Assembly: GCA_021847995.1 (NCBI GenBank)
Contig: JAJZNE010000058.1
Coordinates: 1 to 64,000, forward strand
DNA length: 64,000 nt
Source: Pseudomonadota bacterium
GTDB lineage: Bacteria; Pseudomonadota; Alphaproteobacteria; Acetobacterales; Acetobacteraceae
Reading direction: 5' to 3'
The notes below the pieces were generated by a model. That model saw nothing but the letters and a program-made list of their open reading frames with translations. It ran no database searches and had not been told where the DNA came from. Position numbers and translations under genes: made by a program. Positions 1-8,781 of the stretch are shown piece by piece. The first letter of the stretch is position 1, and every line of letters starts with the position of its first letter.

Positions 1-412
1 CCTTCAGGCTTGCCATCTGCGCCGATGTCGCCTTCTCGTCGCTGGCGGCGAAGGTCGGGTCAAGTTCGGCGAGCAGGTCGCCCTTCTTCACCACCTCGCC
101 CTCGTGCACATAGATCCTGCGCACGATCGCCGTCTCCAGCGGCTGCACGATGACGTTCGGCGACTGCGCCAGCAATACGCCGGCGGTCGAGACCAGGCGG
201 TCCACCTTCACTGCACCGAACACGACGAAGGTGGCAACGACGAGGCTTGACAGCAGCCAGGTCGTCATCCGGGCGGAGAACGGCGCCGGCGCGGAGACGA
301 GGCTGAGGGTCGGCGACTGGAACTCCAGCACCGCCTGGCCGGCCGCGTGTTCGTCGCTCGCGGGGATCGCCACGGCCCCGGCGGGACGGGCGCGGATCAG
401 GTTCCTGGCCAT
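1..412 (-). CDS. HlyD-family membrane fusion protein of a type I secretion system (partial, N-terminal part)
   Basis: The first 137 residues are visible; the rest lies beyond the left edge of the window. A cytoplasmic N-terminus is followed by one membrane segment (about residues 51-68). A lipoyl/barrel-sandwich half comes next at about 87-120, with the pattern VIVQPLETAIV...VHEGEVVKKGDLLAELDPT that is typical of HlyD/PrtE adaptors. In this family the protein bridges the inner-membrane ABC exporter and a TolC-like outer-membrane channel. The ATG at 412 lies 3 bases after the exporter's stop codon, so the two genes are almost certainly one operon read leftward. No secreted substrate gene is visible; it may lie outside the window. 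Confidence 0.88.
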   Translation of the reverse strand, partial: MARNLIRARPAGAVAIPASDEHAAGQAVLEFQSPTLSLVSAPAPFSARMTTWLLSSLVVATFVVFGAVKVDRLVSTAGVLLAQSPNVIVQPLETAIVRRIYVHEGEVVKKGDLLAELDPTFAASDEKATSAQMASLK

Positions 413-415
413 GGC

Positions 416-2653
416 TCAATCTCCCTGTGCCAGCACCGGCACGCCGCCGCGCGGCGGCGTCGGCGTTTCCAGATGGCGGTTCTGTTGCAGCCACAACTGC
501 CGATAGACCGTGCAGCGTTCCAGGAGCACCGGGTGCGGCGCCATGTCCAGCACCTTGCCGCGGTCGAGCACGAGGATCTGATGACAGTCGGTGAGCGAGG
601 CCAGGCGATGGGACACGATCACCATCGTCCGTCCCTTGCCGATGCGCGTCAGGTTGGCGTTCACCAGCGACTCGCTCTCCGGGTCGAGTGCGCTGGTCGC
701 CTCGTCGAGGATGAGCAGGCGCGGATCGTGGATCAGGGCGCGCGCGATCGCGAGCCGCTGGCGCTGCCCGCCCGACAGGTTGGGCGATCCCTCCTCGATC
801 CAGGTCTCGTAGCCGTTGGGCATGCGTTCGATGAATTCCTCGGCCGCCGCGAGCCGCGCCGCCCGCACCGCATCGGTCAGCGTCAGGCCGGGGCGGCCGG
901 CGATGATGTTCTCCCGGATGGTGCCGCGGAACAGAAAATTCTCCTGCAACACCACGCCGAAATTGCGGCGAAGATGGGCCAGATTGACTTCGCGCAGGTC
1001 ATTGCCGTCGAGCTTGAGGAAACCCTCGTAGTCGCGGGTGATGCCCTGCAGCAGCCGCGCGATGGTGGATTTGCCGGAGCCGCTCTTGCCCACCAGACCG
1101 AGGATGGTGCCCGGCGCCACTTCAAACGTCACGCCGTCCAGCGCCCGCGTCTTGGTGCCGGGATAGGTGTAGCTCACCGCATTGAAGCTCAGCCCGCCCT
1201 CGATCTTCGGGCGCAGGCCGGCGGCGGGATTGGCACGCTCCGGCGGCTGGTTGATGACCGACTGCACGAAGCCGACGGCAAGCCGCACCTCCTGCAGATC
1301 GTCCATCAGGCGCGCGAGCCCGATCAGCGGCGCGGCGACACGCCCGCTGATCATCATGAACCCGATCAGCGTGCCGGGATCGACACTGCCGGGCGAGGAG
1401 ATGGCGAGCAGGGCGCCGATCAGCACGATGCCGCGGCTCATCACGCCCTCGATCGGGTTGGCCAGCGTCTGCGGCCAGTTGGAGATTTCCGAGGCTTCCA
1501 GCTTGAGCTGCACGGAGGTTGCGGTGCGCCGGTCCCACAGGTCGCGCTGCTGCGGCTCCAGCGCCAGCGACTTGACGGTGCGGATGCCGTGCAGCGTCTC
1601 CACCAGCACGCTGCTTTTCTGCGTCTCGGCCGCGATCCAGCGGCCGATCGCGCGGCTCACCGGCCCCATATAGGCCATGATGATGAGGGCGACGAGGCCG
1701 GCACAGACCAGGGTGATCCAGGCGAGCGTCGGCTGCAGCACGAAGATCACCGGGATCAGGACCACCAGCGCCACCATGTCGAGCATCGTGCTCATCATCT
1801 TGCCGGTCATGAAGTCGCGGATCTTGTTGACCTGGGCGACCTTGTAGGTGATCTCGCCGGCCTGCTGGCGCTCGAAATAGTCGAGCGGCAGTCGCAGCAT
1901 GCGCTTGAAGACGTGCAGGCTGATCTTGGCATCGACGCGCGCGCCGACGACGTAGGTGATCTTGCGCCGGGTGTAGTTCAGGATGGTTTCATAGAGCAGT
2001 GCCACGGCGAAAAAGATGCCGACCAGGGCGAGCGTGGAGACGCTGCGGTAGGTCAGCACGCGATCGAGCGTCGTCATCACGATGATCGGCGGCACCAGCG
2101 TCAGCAGCGCCAGGGCGAAGGAGCCGAGGAACATATCGCGGAGAAGCTTGCTCTCCTTGCGGACGACGCCCCACACCCAGAGGAAGCTGAACGGCGCGTT
2201 CTCATCCGTGATCTCCCGCTGGGCGCGGATCAGCAGCGTCTCCCCGCCCCACACCTGCGACAGGCGCAGCTCATCCACCGGTACCGGCGGATCCGAGGAC
2301 GGCGCGCGCGGATCCTTCAGCCAGACGATGTTGCGGGCCGGATCGGCGGTGGTGAGAATGGCGGCGCTGCCGTCGCGCAGCAGCAGGATGACCGGAGAGG
2401 CCACTTCGACCTTGAGCAACTGTCCGAAACGCATGCGCACGGCGCGTGCCCACAGGCCGCCGTCCCGCACCCAGGCGACCAGCGCTGCCGGCTCCGGCAT
2501 GCGGCCGCGCGGGATGCGCAACTCGTCGCGATCCAGTTCCACGTTGTGGAAGCGCGCCGCGGCCTCGATCGCCTGCAACCGCGCCTCCAATGCCTGGTCG
2601 GGTCTGGACCCGGCGGATGCGGCGGCGTCGTCCGGCGTTTCGGTCGAACTCAC
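416..2653 (-). CDS. Type I secretion ABC exporter with degenerate C39-like domain (HlyB/LapB type)
   Basis: About 745 residues. An N-terminal C39-like region of about 150 residues is followed by a six-helix ABC transmembrane domain (about 155-440) and a nucleotide-binding domain. The latter has Walker A GKSGSGKS near residue 520, signature LSGGQRQR near 622, Walker B LLILDEATSALD near 643 and H-loop VSHRL near 680. I see no catalytic Cys-His pair in the N-terminal domain, so it is probably a non-cleaving substrate-docking domain, as in RTX-toxin exporters. The start is a GTG at 2653 preceded by a strong GGAGGAGG at 2663-2670; upstream in-frame codons lack a binding site. It is followed directly by the HlyD adaptor. 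The exported protein cannot be told from this window. Confidence 0.9.
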   Translation of the reverse strand: MSSTETPDDAAASAGSRPDQALEARLQAIEAAARFHNVELDRDELRIPRGRMPEPAALVAWVRDGGLWARAVRMRFGQLLKVEVASPVILLLRDGSAAILTTADPARNIVWLKDPRAPSSDPPVPVDELRLSQVWGGETLLIRAQREITDENAPFSFLWVWGVVRKESKLLRDMFLGSFALALLTLVPPIIVMTTLDRVLTYRSVSTLALVGIFFAVALLYETILNYTRRKITYVVGARVDAKISLHVFKRMLRLPLDYFERQQAGEITYKVAQVNKIRDFMTGKMMSTMLDMVALVVLIPVIFVLQPTLAWITLVCAGLVALIIMAYMGPVSRAIGRWIAAETQKSSVLVETLHGIRTVKSLALEPQQRDLWDRRTATSVQLKLEASEISNWPQTLANPIEGVMSRGIVLIGALLAISSPGSVDPGTLIGFMMISGRVAAPLIGLARLMDDLQEVRLAVGFVQSVINQPPERANPAAGLRPKIEGGLSFNAVSYTYPGTKTRALDGVTFEVAPGTILGLVGKSGSGKSTIARLLQGITRDYEGFLKLDGNDLREVNLAHLRRNFGVVLQENFLFRGTIRENIIAGRPGLTLTDAVRAARLAAAEEFIERMPNGYETWIEEGSPNLSGGQRQRLAIARALIHDPRLLILDEATSALDPESESLVNANLTRIGKGRTMVIVSHRLASLTDCHQILVLDRGKVLDMAPHPVLLERCTVYRQLWLQQNRHLETPTPPRGGVPVLAQGD

Positions 2654-2762
2654 AGTGGCAAACCTCCTCCGATGGCGGGATGCCACGAACCGGGGATCAC
2701 CCCCGCCGTCCGCCGCGTCCGCCACGCGATCGAGCATCCCGGCGCAGGCATCGCGCCGGCAC

Positions 2763-2781
2763 GGTCCGGGAGTTCCGGACC
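2763..2781. repeat. 7-bp inverted repeat between the exporter and amidase genes
   Basis: GGTCCGG and CCGGACC are separated by GAGTT in the 262-base divergent gap (2654-2915). No T-run follows, so an operator or a 5' leader hairpin for the amidase gene is as likely as a terminator. Nothing else in this gap is recognisable. Confidence 0.35.
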
Positions 2782-2915
2782 GCCATGACGGGACTTACCA
2801 TATCCTCCGGCCCCGGAGGCATCCGGTTCCTGCCCGCCAGCCTGCATGCCGAATGACCCTTTCCTTCAACGCAGGATCGCAGCAGGCTTGGCTGCGTATC
2901 ACGGGAGCGCGACAG

Positions 2916-4118
2916 ATGGAACTGCAAAGTGACGAAGCCGGCGCCTTCATACCTGGAGCGCGGGCGGTGGTGGCACCGACCGCGTCCGGCGGGCTGAACG
3001 GCATCCGGTTCGCAGTGAAGGACCTTTTCGATGTGGCGGGTTTCATCACCACCGGCGGAAATCCCGATTGGGGCCGCACGCACGGCGTCGCCGCCGGCAC
3101 CGCGCCGGTGGTAGCAGCCCTGCTCGCTGCCGGGGCGGAGATGGTGGGCAAGACGAAAACGGTCGAGCTTGCCTTCGGCCTGACCGGCGAGAATCCCTGG
3201 CACGGCACGCCGCAGAATCCGCGCATGCCGGCGCGCCTGCCCGGCGGGTCAAGTTGCGGCTCGGTCGCCGCGGTGGCGTCCGGGCAGGTGCCGCTCGCCC
3301 TCGGCTCCGACACCGGCGGGTCGGTGCGCATCCCGGCCAGCTATTGCGGCCTGTACGGCATCCGGCCGTCGCAGGGCGCGATCAGCCTCGCCGGCACCGT
3401 GCCGCTCGCCCCCAGCCTCGATACGCCGGGCTGGTTCACCCGTGAGGCGGCGCTGCTGGAACGGGTCGGCAGCGTGCTGCTGCCGGGCGAGCACGGGCGG
3501 CTCGGCGGCCCGCTGCTGGCGGTGGCGGAGGTGTGGACGAACGCGGAGCCGGAGGTGGCGGCGGCACTGCGCCCCGCGCTCGCCCGCCTCGCCGCGCTGT
3601 TCGGGCCGGTGCTGACGGTGGAACCGGCACCCGAGGGCATCGCCGCCCTCTATGCCCACTACCGGGCGATCCAGGGCGATGAGGCATGGACGACGCACGG
3701 CGGCTGGATTACGGGGGCGAAACCGGCGCTCAGCCCGGCGGTGGCGGCGCGCTTCCGCGGCGCGGCGGCGGTCACAACGGCGCAGGCAGCGGCGGCGCGC
3801 GGCGTGCGGCAGCGCATGCAGGATCGGCTGCGCGGGCTGCTGGCGGGCGGCGCGGTGCTGGTGCAGCCCACCAGCCCTGCCCCTGCCCCGCTGTGCGACG
3901 CCGGCGATGCGGCGCTGGAAGCGCTGCGGGAACGCACCATCGGCGCCACCGCCATCGCCGGCCTCGCCGGCCTGCCGGAGGTGACGCTGCCGGCGGCGGC
4001 GGTGCGCGTGCCGGACGGCGACGCGCCGGTCGGCCTGTCGCTGATCGGCGGCTTCGGCCGCGATCGCGCGCTGCTCTCTCTTGCCCGCGAAGCCGCGGCA
4101 CTGCTCGATCTGCCATGA
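2916..4118 (+). CDS. Amidase, amidase-signature family
   Basis: A 400-residue serine hydrolase acting on carboxylic or carbamoyl amides; the natural substrate cannot be inferred. The amidase-signature Ser-cisSer-Lys triad is visible. Lys35 is in FAVKDLFDV, the cis-Ser is in GGSSCGS (about 112), and the nucleophile is Ser136 in SDTGGSVRIPAS. The 24-residue spacing between the two serines is the family norm. The ATG at 2916 has GGGAG at 2903-2907; an in-frame ATG at 2853 lacks a binding site and would add 21 unlikely residues. The stop overlaps the start of the next gene (ATGA), so translation is probably coupled to the acetyltransferase. Confidence 0.88.
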   Translation: MELQSDEAGAFIPGARAVVAPTASGGLNGIRFAVKDLFDVAGFITTGGNPDWGRTHGVAAGTAPVVAALLAAGAEMVGKTKTVELAFGLTGENPWHGTPQNPRMPARLPGGSSCGSVAAVASGQVPLALGSDTGGSVRIPASYCGLYGIRPSQGAISLAGTVPLAPSLDTPGWFTREAALLERVGSVLLPGEHGRLGGPLLAVAEVWTNAEPEVAAALRPALARLAALFGPVLTVEPAPEGIAALYAHYRAIQGDEAWTTHGGWITGAKPALSPAVAARFRGAAAVTTAQAAAARGVRQRMQDRLRGLLAGGAVLVQPTSPAPAPLCDAGDAALEALRERTIGATAIAGLAGLPEVTLPAAAVRVPDGDAPVGLSLIGGFGRDRALLSLAREAAALLDLP

Positions 4119-4657
4119 CGGAGACGCCGATGCAGATCCGCGAGGCAACCGCGGCCGATCTGCCGGAGATCCAGGGCATCTATGCCCACCACGTCCTGCA
4201 CGGCACCGGCACGTTCGAGGAAGTGCCGCCGAGTGTCGAGGAAATGGCGGAGCGCCTGGCCGCCATGCCGGCGCGGCACGGGCTGTGGCTGGTCGCAGGC
4301 GATGCCACCGGCGTCCTCGGCTACGCCTACTACGCTCAGTTCCGTGACCGCTCCGCCTATCGCTTCACCGCCGAAGACGCGGTCTATGTCCGCCAGGACG
4401 TGCGAGGGCAGGGGGTCGGCAAGGCGCTGGTGGCGCGGCTGCTGGAGGCTGCGGCGGCGCAGGGCCTGCGCCAGATGATCGCGGTGATCGGGGATTCCGA
4501 GAATGTCGGCTCGATCGGCGTGCACGCCAGCCTCGGCTTCGCGCGGGTCGGCGTGCTGCGCCGGGTCGGGCTGAAATTCGGCCGCTGGCTCGACACGGTC
4601 TATATGCAGCGCAGCATCGGCCGCGAGGAGGACGAGGCGCCGGCCGGATCGACATGA
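4115..4657 (+). CDS. GNAT N-acetyltransferase, phosphinothricin acetyltransferase-like
   Basis: 180 residues with the Pat/Bar subfamily pattern. The N-terminus IREATAADLPEIQGIYAHHV is followed by the family's GTGTFEEVPPS stretch. The acetyl-CoA loop is VRQDVRGQGVGKAL, and SIGVHASLGFARVG lies near the C-terminus. Members acetylate amino groups of small molecules such as phosphinothricin, methionine sulfoximine or related amino acids using acetyl-CoA in the cytosol. It overlaps the amidase stop by four bases, so the pair may act on the same amide or amino compound. The actual substrate is unknown. Confidence 0.85.
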   Translation: MTETPMQIREATAADLPEIQGIYAHHVLHGTGTFEEVPPSVEEMAERLAAMPARHGLWLVAGDATGVLGYAYYAQFRDRSAYRFTAEDAVYVRQDVRGQGVGKALVARLLEAAAAQGLRQMIAVIGDSENVGSIGVHASLGFARVGVLRRVGLKFGRWLDTVYMQRSIGREEDEAPAGST

Positions 4658-4684
4658 CGGCGGCCCTGTGCAATTTGGCGCGCC

Positions 4685-5647
4685 ATGGAGGCATTGCTGG
4701 CGGCCCTGCGCGCAATCGCCGAGCCGACGCGGCTGCGCATTCTGGCGCTGGCCGCGCGCGGCCCGTTCTGCGTGACAGAATTTACTGAAATATTGGGCCA
4801 GTCGCAGCCGCGCCTGTCACGCCATCTGCGATTGCTGCACGAGGCCGGGCTGCTGGAACGCCTGCGCGAGGGGGCGAATGCCTGGTACGGGCTGCCGGAA
4901 GCCGGCAGCCTCGGCGCCTCGCTGGCACAGGCGGTGCTGGCACATGTCGCCGCCGATGATCCGAGCCTCGCCGGCGATGCGCGGCAGGCGGCGCGGGTGC
5001 TGGCGGAGCGTGCTCGCATTGCCACAGAAACATTCCGCCGCGCCGGCGCGGAGTGGGACGAGATGCGTGCCCTCGGCCTGCCGGCGGAGGCGGTGGAGCG
5101 AGCGGTGCTCGACCTTCTGCCCGGCAGCGGGGTGGGGCGGCTGCTCGATATCGGCACCGGCACCGGACGGTTGCTGGAGCTGCTCGCGCCGCGCATCACC
5201 GGCGGCCTCGGCATCGATGCCAGCCGGGCGATGCTGGCGCTGGCCCGGGCACGGCTGGCGCGGGCCGGCCTTGCCCATTGCACCGTGCGCTTCGCCGACA
5301 TGTACCGCCTGCCGCTGCCGGATCGCGGGTTCGATACGGTGGTGCTGCAAATGGTGCTGCACCACGCCGAGGCGCCGGCGGAGGCGCTGGCGGAGGCGGC
5401 GCGGGTGCTGCGGCCGGGCGGGCGGCTGCTGGTGATCGACCTCGCGCCGCACCAGAACGCCGAATGCCTGCACCGTCTCGCGCATCGCTGGCCGGGCTTC
5501 GCCGACGCGGCGATGCGCCGGCTGCTGGAGGAGGCGGAGCTGACGCCGGCGCCGCCGGTGGTGGTGGCCGGACCGCTGGAGGTGCGCATCTGGTCCGCCC
5601 TGCACGCGCCGGCCGCGGTGGCGCCGGTGATCGCGCGGGCGCAGTGA
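4685..5647 (+). CDS. ArsR-family regulator fused to a SAM-dependent methyltransferase
   Basis: 320 residues in two domains. Residues 1-90 form an ArsR winged helix with the core EPTRLRILALAARGPFCVTE and SQPRLSRHLRLLHEAGLLE. Residues about 140-320 form a class I methyltransferase with the SAM motif LLDIGTGTGRLLELL near 154 and the motif FDTVVLQMVLHHAE. Such fusions are known in alphaproteobacteria, usually near methionine-cycle genes; the effector and methyl acceptor are not established. Only one cysteine is near the recognition helix, so a classical thiolate metal site is doubtful. It overlaps the cation transporter gene by four bases (GTGA), which suggests joint control with metal efflux. 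Confidence 0.85.
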   Translation: MEALLAALRAIAEPTRLRILALAARGPFCVTEFTEILGQSQPRLSRHLRLLHEAGLLERLREGANAWYGLPEAGSLGASLAQAVLAHVAADDPSLAGDARQAARVLAERARIATETFRRAGAEWDEMRALGLPAEAVERAVLDLLPGSGVGRLLDIGTGTGRLLELLAPRITGGLGIDASRAMLALARARLARAGLAHCTVRFADMYRLPLPDRGFDTVVLQMVLHHAEAPAEALAEAARVLRPGGRLLVIDLAPHQNAECLHRLAHRWPGFADAAMRRLLEEAELTPAPPVVVAGPLEVRIWSALHAPAAVAPVIARAQ

Positions 5648-6531
5648 CCGCGGCGCAGCGCCTCGCCGCCGGCAGCATCACGGTGGGGCTGGTGGTGCTG
5701 GCGCTGAAGGGTACGGCCTGGCTGGTCACCGGCAGCGCCGCCCTGTTCTCCGACGCGGCGGAGACCCTGGTCAACGTTGCCGCCGCGGTGATCGCGCTCG
5801 CCGCCCTGCATCTCGCCGCCCGCCCCGCCGACGCCAACCATCCCTATGGCCATGACAAGGCGGAGTTCTTCGCCGCCGTGATCGAGGGGGCGCTGATCGT
5901 GGTCGCGGCGGGGGTGATCCTGGAGCATGCCTGGGCGGTCTATCGCCGTCCGCCGCCGCTCGCGGCACCCCTGCTCGGCCTTGGCCTCAATGCCGTGGCG
6001 ACGATGCTCAACGGCGCCTGGGCCGGGCTGCTGCTGCGGCGCGGCAGGCGCCTGCGCTCCGCCGCGCTGCGTGCCGACGGGCAGCATCTGCTGTCGGACG
6101 TGGTCACCTCGGGCGGCGTCCTGGTCGGTGTCGCGCTGGTGTTCGCAACCGGCATCCGGCTGCTCGATCCGGTCCTGGCGGCACTGACGGCGGTCTATAT
6201 CCTGGTCGCCGGCCTGCGCGTGATCGCCGCCTCGGTCGGCGGCCTGATGGACACCGCCCCCTCCGAGGAGGTGCTGAGCCGCATCCGCCGCGTGGTGTCG
6301 GAAACGGCGGAAGGGGCGATCGAGGCGCACGACCTGCGCACGCGCAGCGCCGGCCGTCTGACCTTCCTCGAATTCCATCTGGTCGTGCCGGGGGAGATGA
6401 CGGTGGCCCGGGCCCACGATATCTGCGACCGCATCGAGGCTGCGCTCAAGGTCGAGATGGCGGAACTGCGCATCACGATCCATGTCGAGCCGGAAGGCAA
6501 GGCCAAGCATCACGGCGTGCTGGTACTGTAG
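5644..6531 (+). CDS. Cation diffusion facilitator family metal transporter
   Basis: 295 residues with six membrane segments. Family motifs are SAALFSDAAETLVN (TM2), NHPYGHDKAEFFAA (TM2-TM3 loop) and the TM5 metal-site motif HLLSDVVTS. A cytoplasmic C-terminal domain of about 80 residues ends at residue 295. CDF proteins export Zn(II), Fe(II), Mn(II) or related divalent cations in exchange for protons; the ion cannot be assigned here. The GTG start at 5644 overlaps the TGA of the ArsR-methyltransferase gene, so the two are translationally coupled. Confidence 0.9.
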   Translation: MTAAQRLAAGSITVGLVVLALKGTAWLVTGSAALFSDAAETLVNVAAAVIALAALHLAARPADANHPYGHDKAEFFAAVIEGALIVVAAGVILEHAWAVYRRPPPLAAPLLGLGLNAVATMLNGAWAGLLLRRGRRLRSAALRADGQHLLSDVVTSGGVLVGVALVFATGIRLLDPVLAALTAVYILVAGLRVIAASVGGLMDTAPSEEVLSRIRRVVSETAEGAIEAHDLRTRSAGRLTFLEFHLVVPGEMTVARAHDICDRIEAALKVEMAELRITIHVEPEGKAKHHGVLVL

Positions 6532-6545
6532 CGAAGGGAAGCAGG

Positions 6546-7109
6546 ATGGTGCGGATCGACCGGGTGGTGACGCGCGGCGGCGACGGCGGGGAAACCTCAC
6601 TCGGCGACGGGACGCGGGTGGCCAAGCATGCGCCGCGGATCGAGGCGATCGGCGGCATCGATGAGGCGAATGCGGCGATCGGCGTGCTGCGCGTGCTGGT
6701 GCGCGCGGCAGACGCTGAGGCGGACGCGATGCTCGCGCGCATCCAGAACGACCTGTTCGATGTCGGCGCCGATCTCTGTGTGCCGGGCGAGGCCGGGGAA
6801 CGGCTGCGGCTGAACGATGCGCCCGCGGCGCGGCTGGAGGCGGAGATCGCCTCGATGCGGGCCACGATCACGCCGCTCACCAGCTTCATCCTGCCGGGCG
6901 GCACCGCGGCGGCGGCGCAGGCGCACGTGGCGCGCACGCTGGTCCGCCGGGCGGAGCGGCTGGTGACGGCGCTGGCGGCGCAGGAACCGGTGAACGCGGC
7001 GGTGGTGCGACTGCTCAACCGCCTGTCGGATCACCTGTTTGTGCTCGGCCGCCGGCTCAATGACGATGGCCGGGCCGACGTGCTTTGGGTGCCGGGGGCC
7101 AACCGCTGA
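6546..7109 (+). CDS. pduO: Cob(I)yrinic acid a,c-diamide adenosyltransferase, PduO type
   Basis: 187 residues. The protein transfers the adenosyl group of ATP to cob(I)alamin, giving coenzyme B12. The ATP site shows as TRGGDGGETSLGDGTRVAKH at the N-terminus, then RIEAIGGIDEANAAIG. The C-terminal helix has RRAERLVTALA and LLNRLSDHLFVLGR, all typical of PduO/MMAB. It begins 14 bases after the CDF stop and so may share its transcript. No other cobalamin genes are in the window. Confidence 0.92.
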   Translation: MVRIDRVVTRGGDGGETSLGDGTRVAKHAPRIEAIGGIDEANAAIGVLRVLVRAADAEADAMLARIQNDLFDVGADLCVPGEAGERLRLNDAPAARLEAEIASMRATITPLTSFILPGGTAAAAQAHVARTLVRRAERLVTALAAQEPVNAAVVRLLNRLSDHLFVLGRRLNDDGRADVLWVPGANR

Positions 7110-7168
7110 CGCTGCGGCGCGGCCGGCAGCCATGCTAGGCTGCGCCGGCAGGCAGAGGAGCGGGCACG

Positions 7169-7909
7169 ATGGATGCAGACCCCCACGACGACGGCTGGCC
7201 GCAGGCGGGACGCACCCGGCTGATCATGAAACAGCCGCTGGCGCTGCTCGGCACCGGGGAGCCGAACGAGGAAGGGTCGATGCTGGCGCGGCTCGATCCC
7301 GAGACGGTGATGATGATGGGCGACAACCCGGCCCTGCCGCGCATGCCGAAAGCGCCGCGGCTGCTGGATTTCTTCCGTCTGCGCTTCCAGGATCTGACCT
7401 GCCGGCATCTGCTGCAAAGCGCCAAGCTGGCGCTCGATGCCGGCATGGAGGAGAAGGTGGTGATGGCGTGCCTGCTGCACGACATCTCCAACGGCGCCCT
7501 GATCCGCTCCGATCACGGCTACTGGAGCGCGCAACTGGTCGCACCCTATGTCAGCGAGGAAGTGGCCTGGGCGGTGCAGTACCACCAGCCGCTGCGCTAC
7601 TTCGCCGACGAGTCGGTCGGCTACCGGTACCCCGACGGATATCACCGCTTCTTCGGGCCGGATTACTGCATTCCCGACTACATCCGCCGCGATGCCGCGA
7701 TCGCGCGGGCGCATCGCTGGTACATGACGTCGCGGCTTGTGACGCTGCACGATCTCTATTCCTTCGATCCGACGGTGGAGATCGACCCGGAGATCTTCAC
7801 CGACGTGATCGGCCGCAACTTCCGCGAACCGGCCGAGGGACTCGGGTTCGACACCTCGCCGGTCGCGCATATGTGGCGGACGATGATCTGGCCGAACAAT
7901 TTTCTCTGA
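7169..7909 (+). CDS. HD-domain protein of unknown substrate
   Basis: 246 residues. An HD-type metal site is suggested by CLLHDI (His104-Asp105), preceded by a histidine in DLTCRHLLQSA and followed by HGYWSAQL and YHQPLRYF. Such proteins are metal-dependent phosphohydrolases or oxygenases; the sequence does not tell which. The rest is rich in Tyr/Trp/His (for example GYRYPDGYHRFFGPDYCIPDY), closer to small-molecule HD oxygenase-like proteins than to nucleotidases. It stands alone between pduO and a convergent SDR gene. Confidence 0.7.
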   Translation: MDADPHDDGWPQAGRTRLIMKQPLALLGTGEPNEEGSMLARLDPETVMMMGDNPALPRMPKAPRLLDFFRLRFQDLTCRHLLQSAKLALDAGMEEKVVMACLLHDISNGALIRSDHGYWSAQLVAPYVSEEVAWAVQYHQPLRYFADESVGYRYPDGYHRFFGPDYCIPDYIRRDAAIARAHRWYMTSRLVTLHDLYSFDPTVEIDPEIFTDVIGRNFREPAEGLGFDTSPVAHMWRTMIWPNNFL

Positions 7910-7921
7910 CCGGCGCGCGCG

Positions 7922-8707
7922 CTATTCGTGCCGGTGCGCCGCGCCGCCGTCGATGGTGACGATGGTGCCGCTGATGTAGCCGGCACGCGGCGAGGCCAGG
8001 AAGGTGACCAGATCGGCCACTTCCTGCGGCTCGCACATCCGCGCGAACGGCAGGGCACGCACCTGCGGCAGATCCCGCCAGCGCTGCGCGTCGCCGAATG
8101 CTGCCTCGCTCCAGGTGCGCACCAGCATCTGCGCGCGGTCGGTCGCGGTCAGGCCGGGGTTGACGCCGACCACGCGCACGCCGTCGGCGGGTGCGGCGGC
8201 GCCGAGGGCACGGGTGAACGCCATCAGCCCGGCATTGCCGGTGCTGCCGACGATATAGGCGGCGTTCATCCGTTCCCCGGCGGCGCCGATGATGTTGACG
8301 ATGACGCCGCCGCCGCGCGCCGCCATCCGCGCATAGGCGTGCCGGGTGACGTTGATGAAGCCGAATACCTTGAGATCCCAGGCGGCGCGCCAGGTGGCAT
8401 CGTCGATCGCGGCGAGCGCGCCGGGCGGGTTGGCGCCGGCGTTGTTGACCAGGATGTCGAAATCGGGGCTGCCGGCAACCAGCTCCGCCTGCGCCGCACT
8501 CTGCGACAGGTCGCAGCAGCGCAGGTCGACGGCGCGGCCGGGATGCCGGGCGCGCAGGGAGGCCGCGAACTCTTCCAGCGCGGCGGCGCCGCGGCTCGCC
8601 AGCACGAGGTGGCATCCTTCGGCCGCCAATGCCTCCGCGACGGCACGGCCGATGCCGCGCCCGGCCCCGGTGATCAGCGCACGCCTGCCGGCAAGACCGA
8701 GATCCAT
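7922..8707 (-). CDS. Short-chain dehydrogenase/reductase (SDR)
   Basis: 261 residues with the classical SDR features: NAD(P) motif TGAGRGIGRAVAEAL near the N-terminus, NNAGANPPG, then the unusual active-site stretch NIIGAAGERMNAAYIVGSTGNAG. The C-terminus ends in the family pattern YISGTIVTIDGGAAH. The usual Ser-Tyr-x-x-x-Lys is altered: Tyr is present (AAYIVGS) but the +4 position is not Lys. That may mean reduced or different chemistry. The ATG at 8707 has AAAGGAG upstream. It converges with the HD gene and follows the FAD/Fe-S dehydrogenase on the same strand, so a role in hydroxyacid metabolism is possible but unproved. Confidence 0.82.
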   Translation of the reverse strand: MDLGLAGRRALITGAGRGIGRAVAEALAAEGCHLVLASRGAAALEEFAASLRARHPGRAVDLRCCDLSQSAAQAELVAGSPDFDILVNNAGANPPGALAAIDDATWRAAWDLKVFGFINVTRHAYARMAARGGGVIVNIIGAAGERMNAAYIVGSTGNAGLMAFTRALGAAAPADGVRVVGVNPGLTATDRAQMLVRTWSEAAFGDAQRWRDLPQVRALPFARMCEPQEVADLVTFLASPRAGYISGTIVTIDGGAAHRHE

Positions 8708-8781
8708 GATGCACTTCTCCTTTCTCTGCCTTTTCAGTCTCCACCCGCCTCGCCGAGCTGCGCCGGGATCGATGCCGCCGC

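Noticed and set aside
7122-7149. Hairpin after pduO as a terminator
   Set aside because: The stem has a bulge and no T-run, and similar GC-rich pairs are common by chance here.
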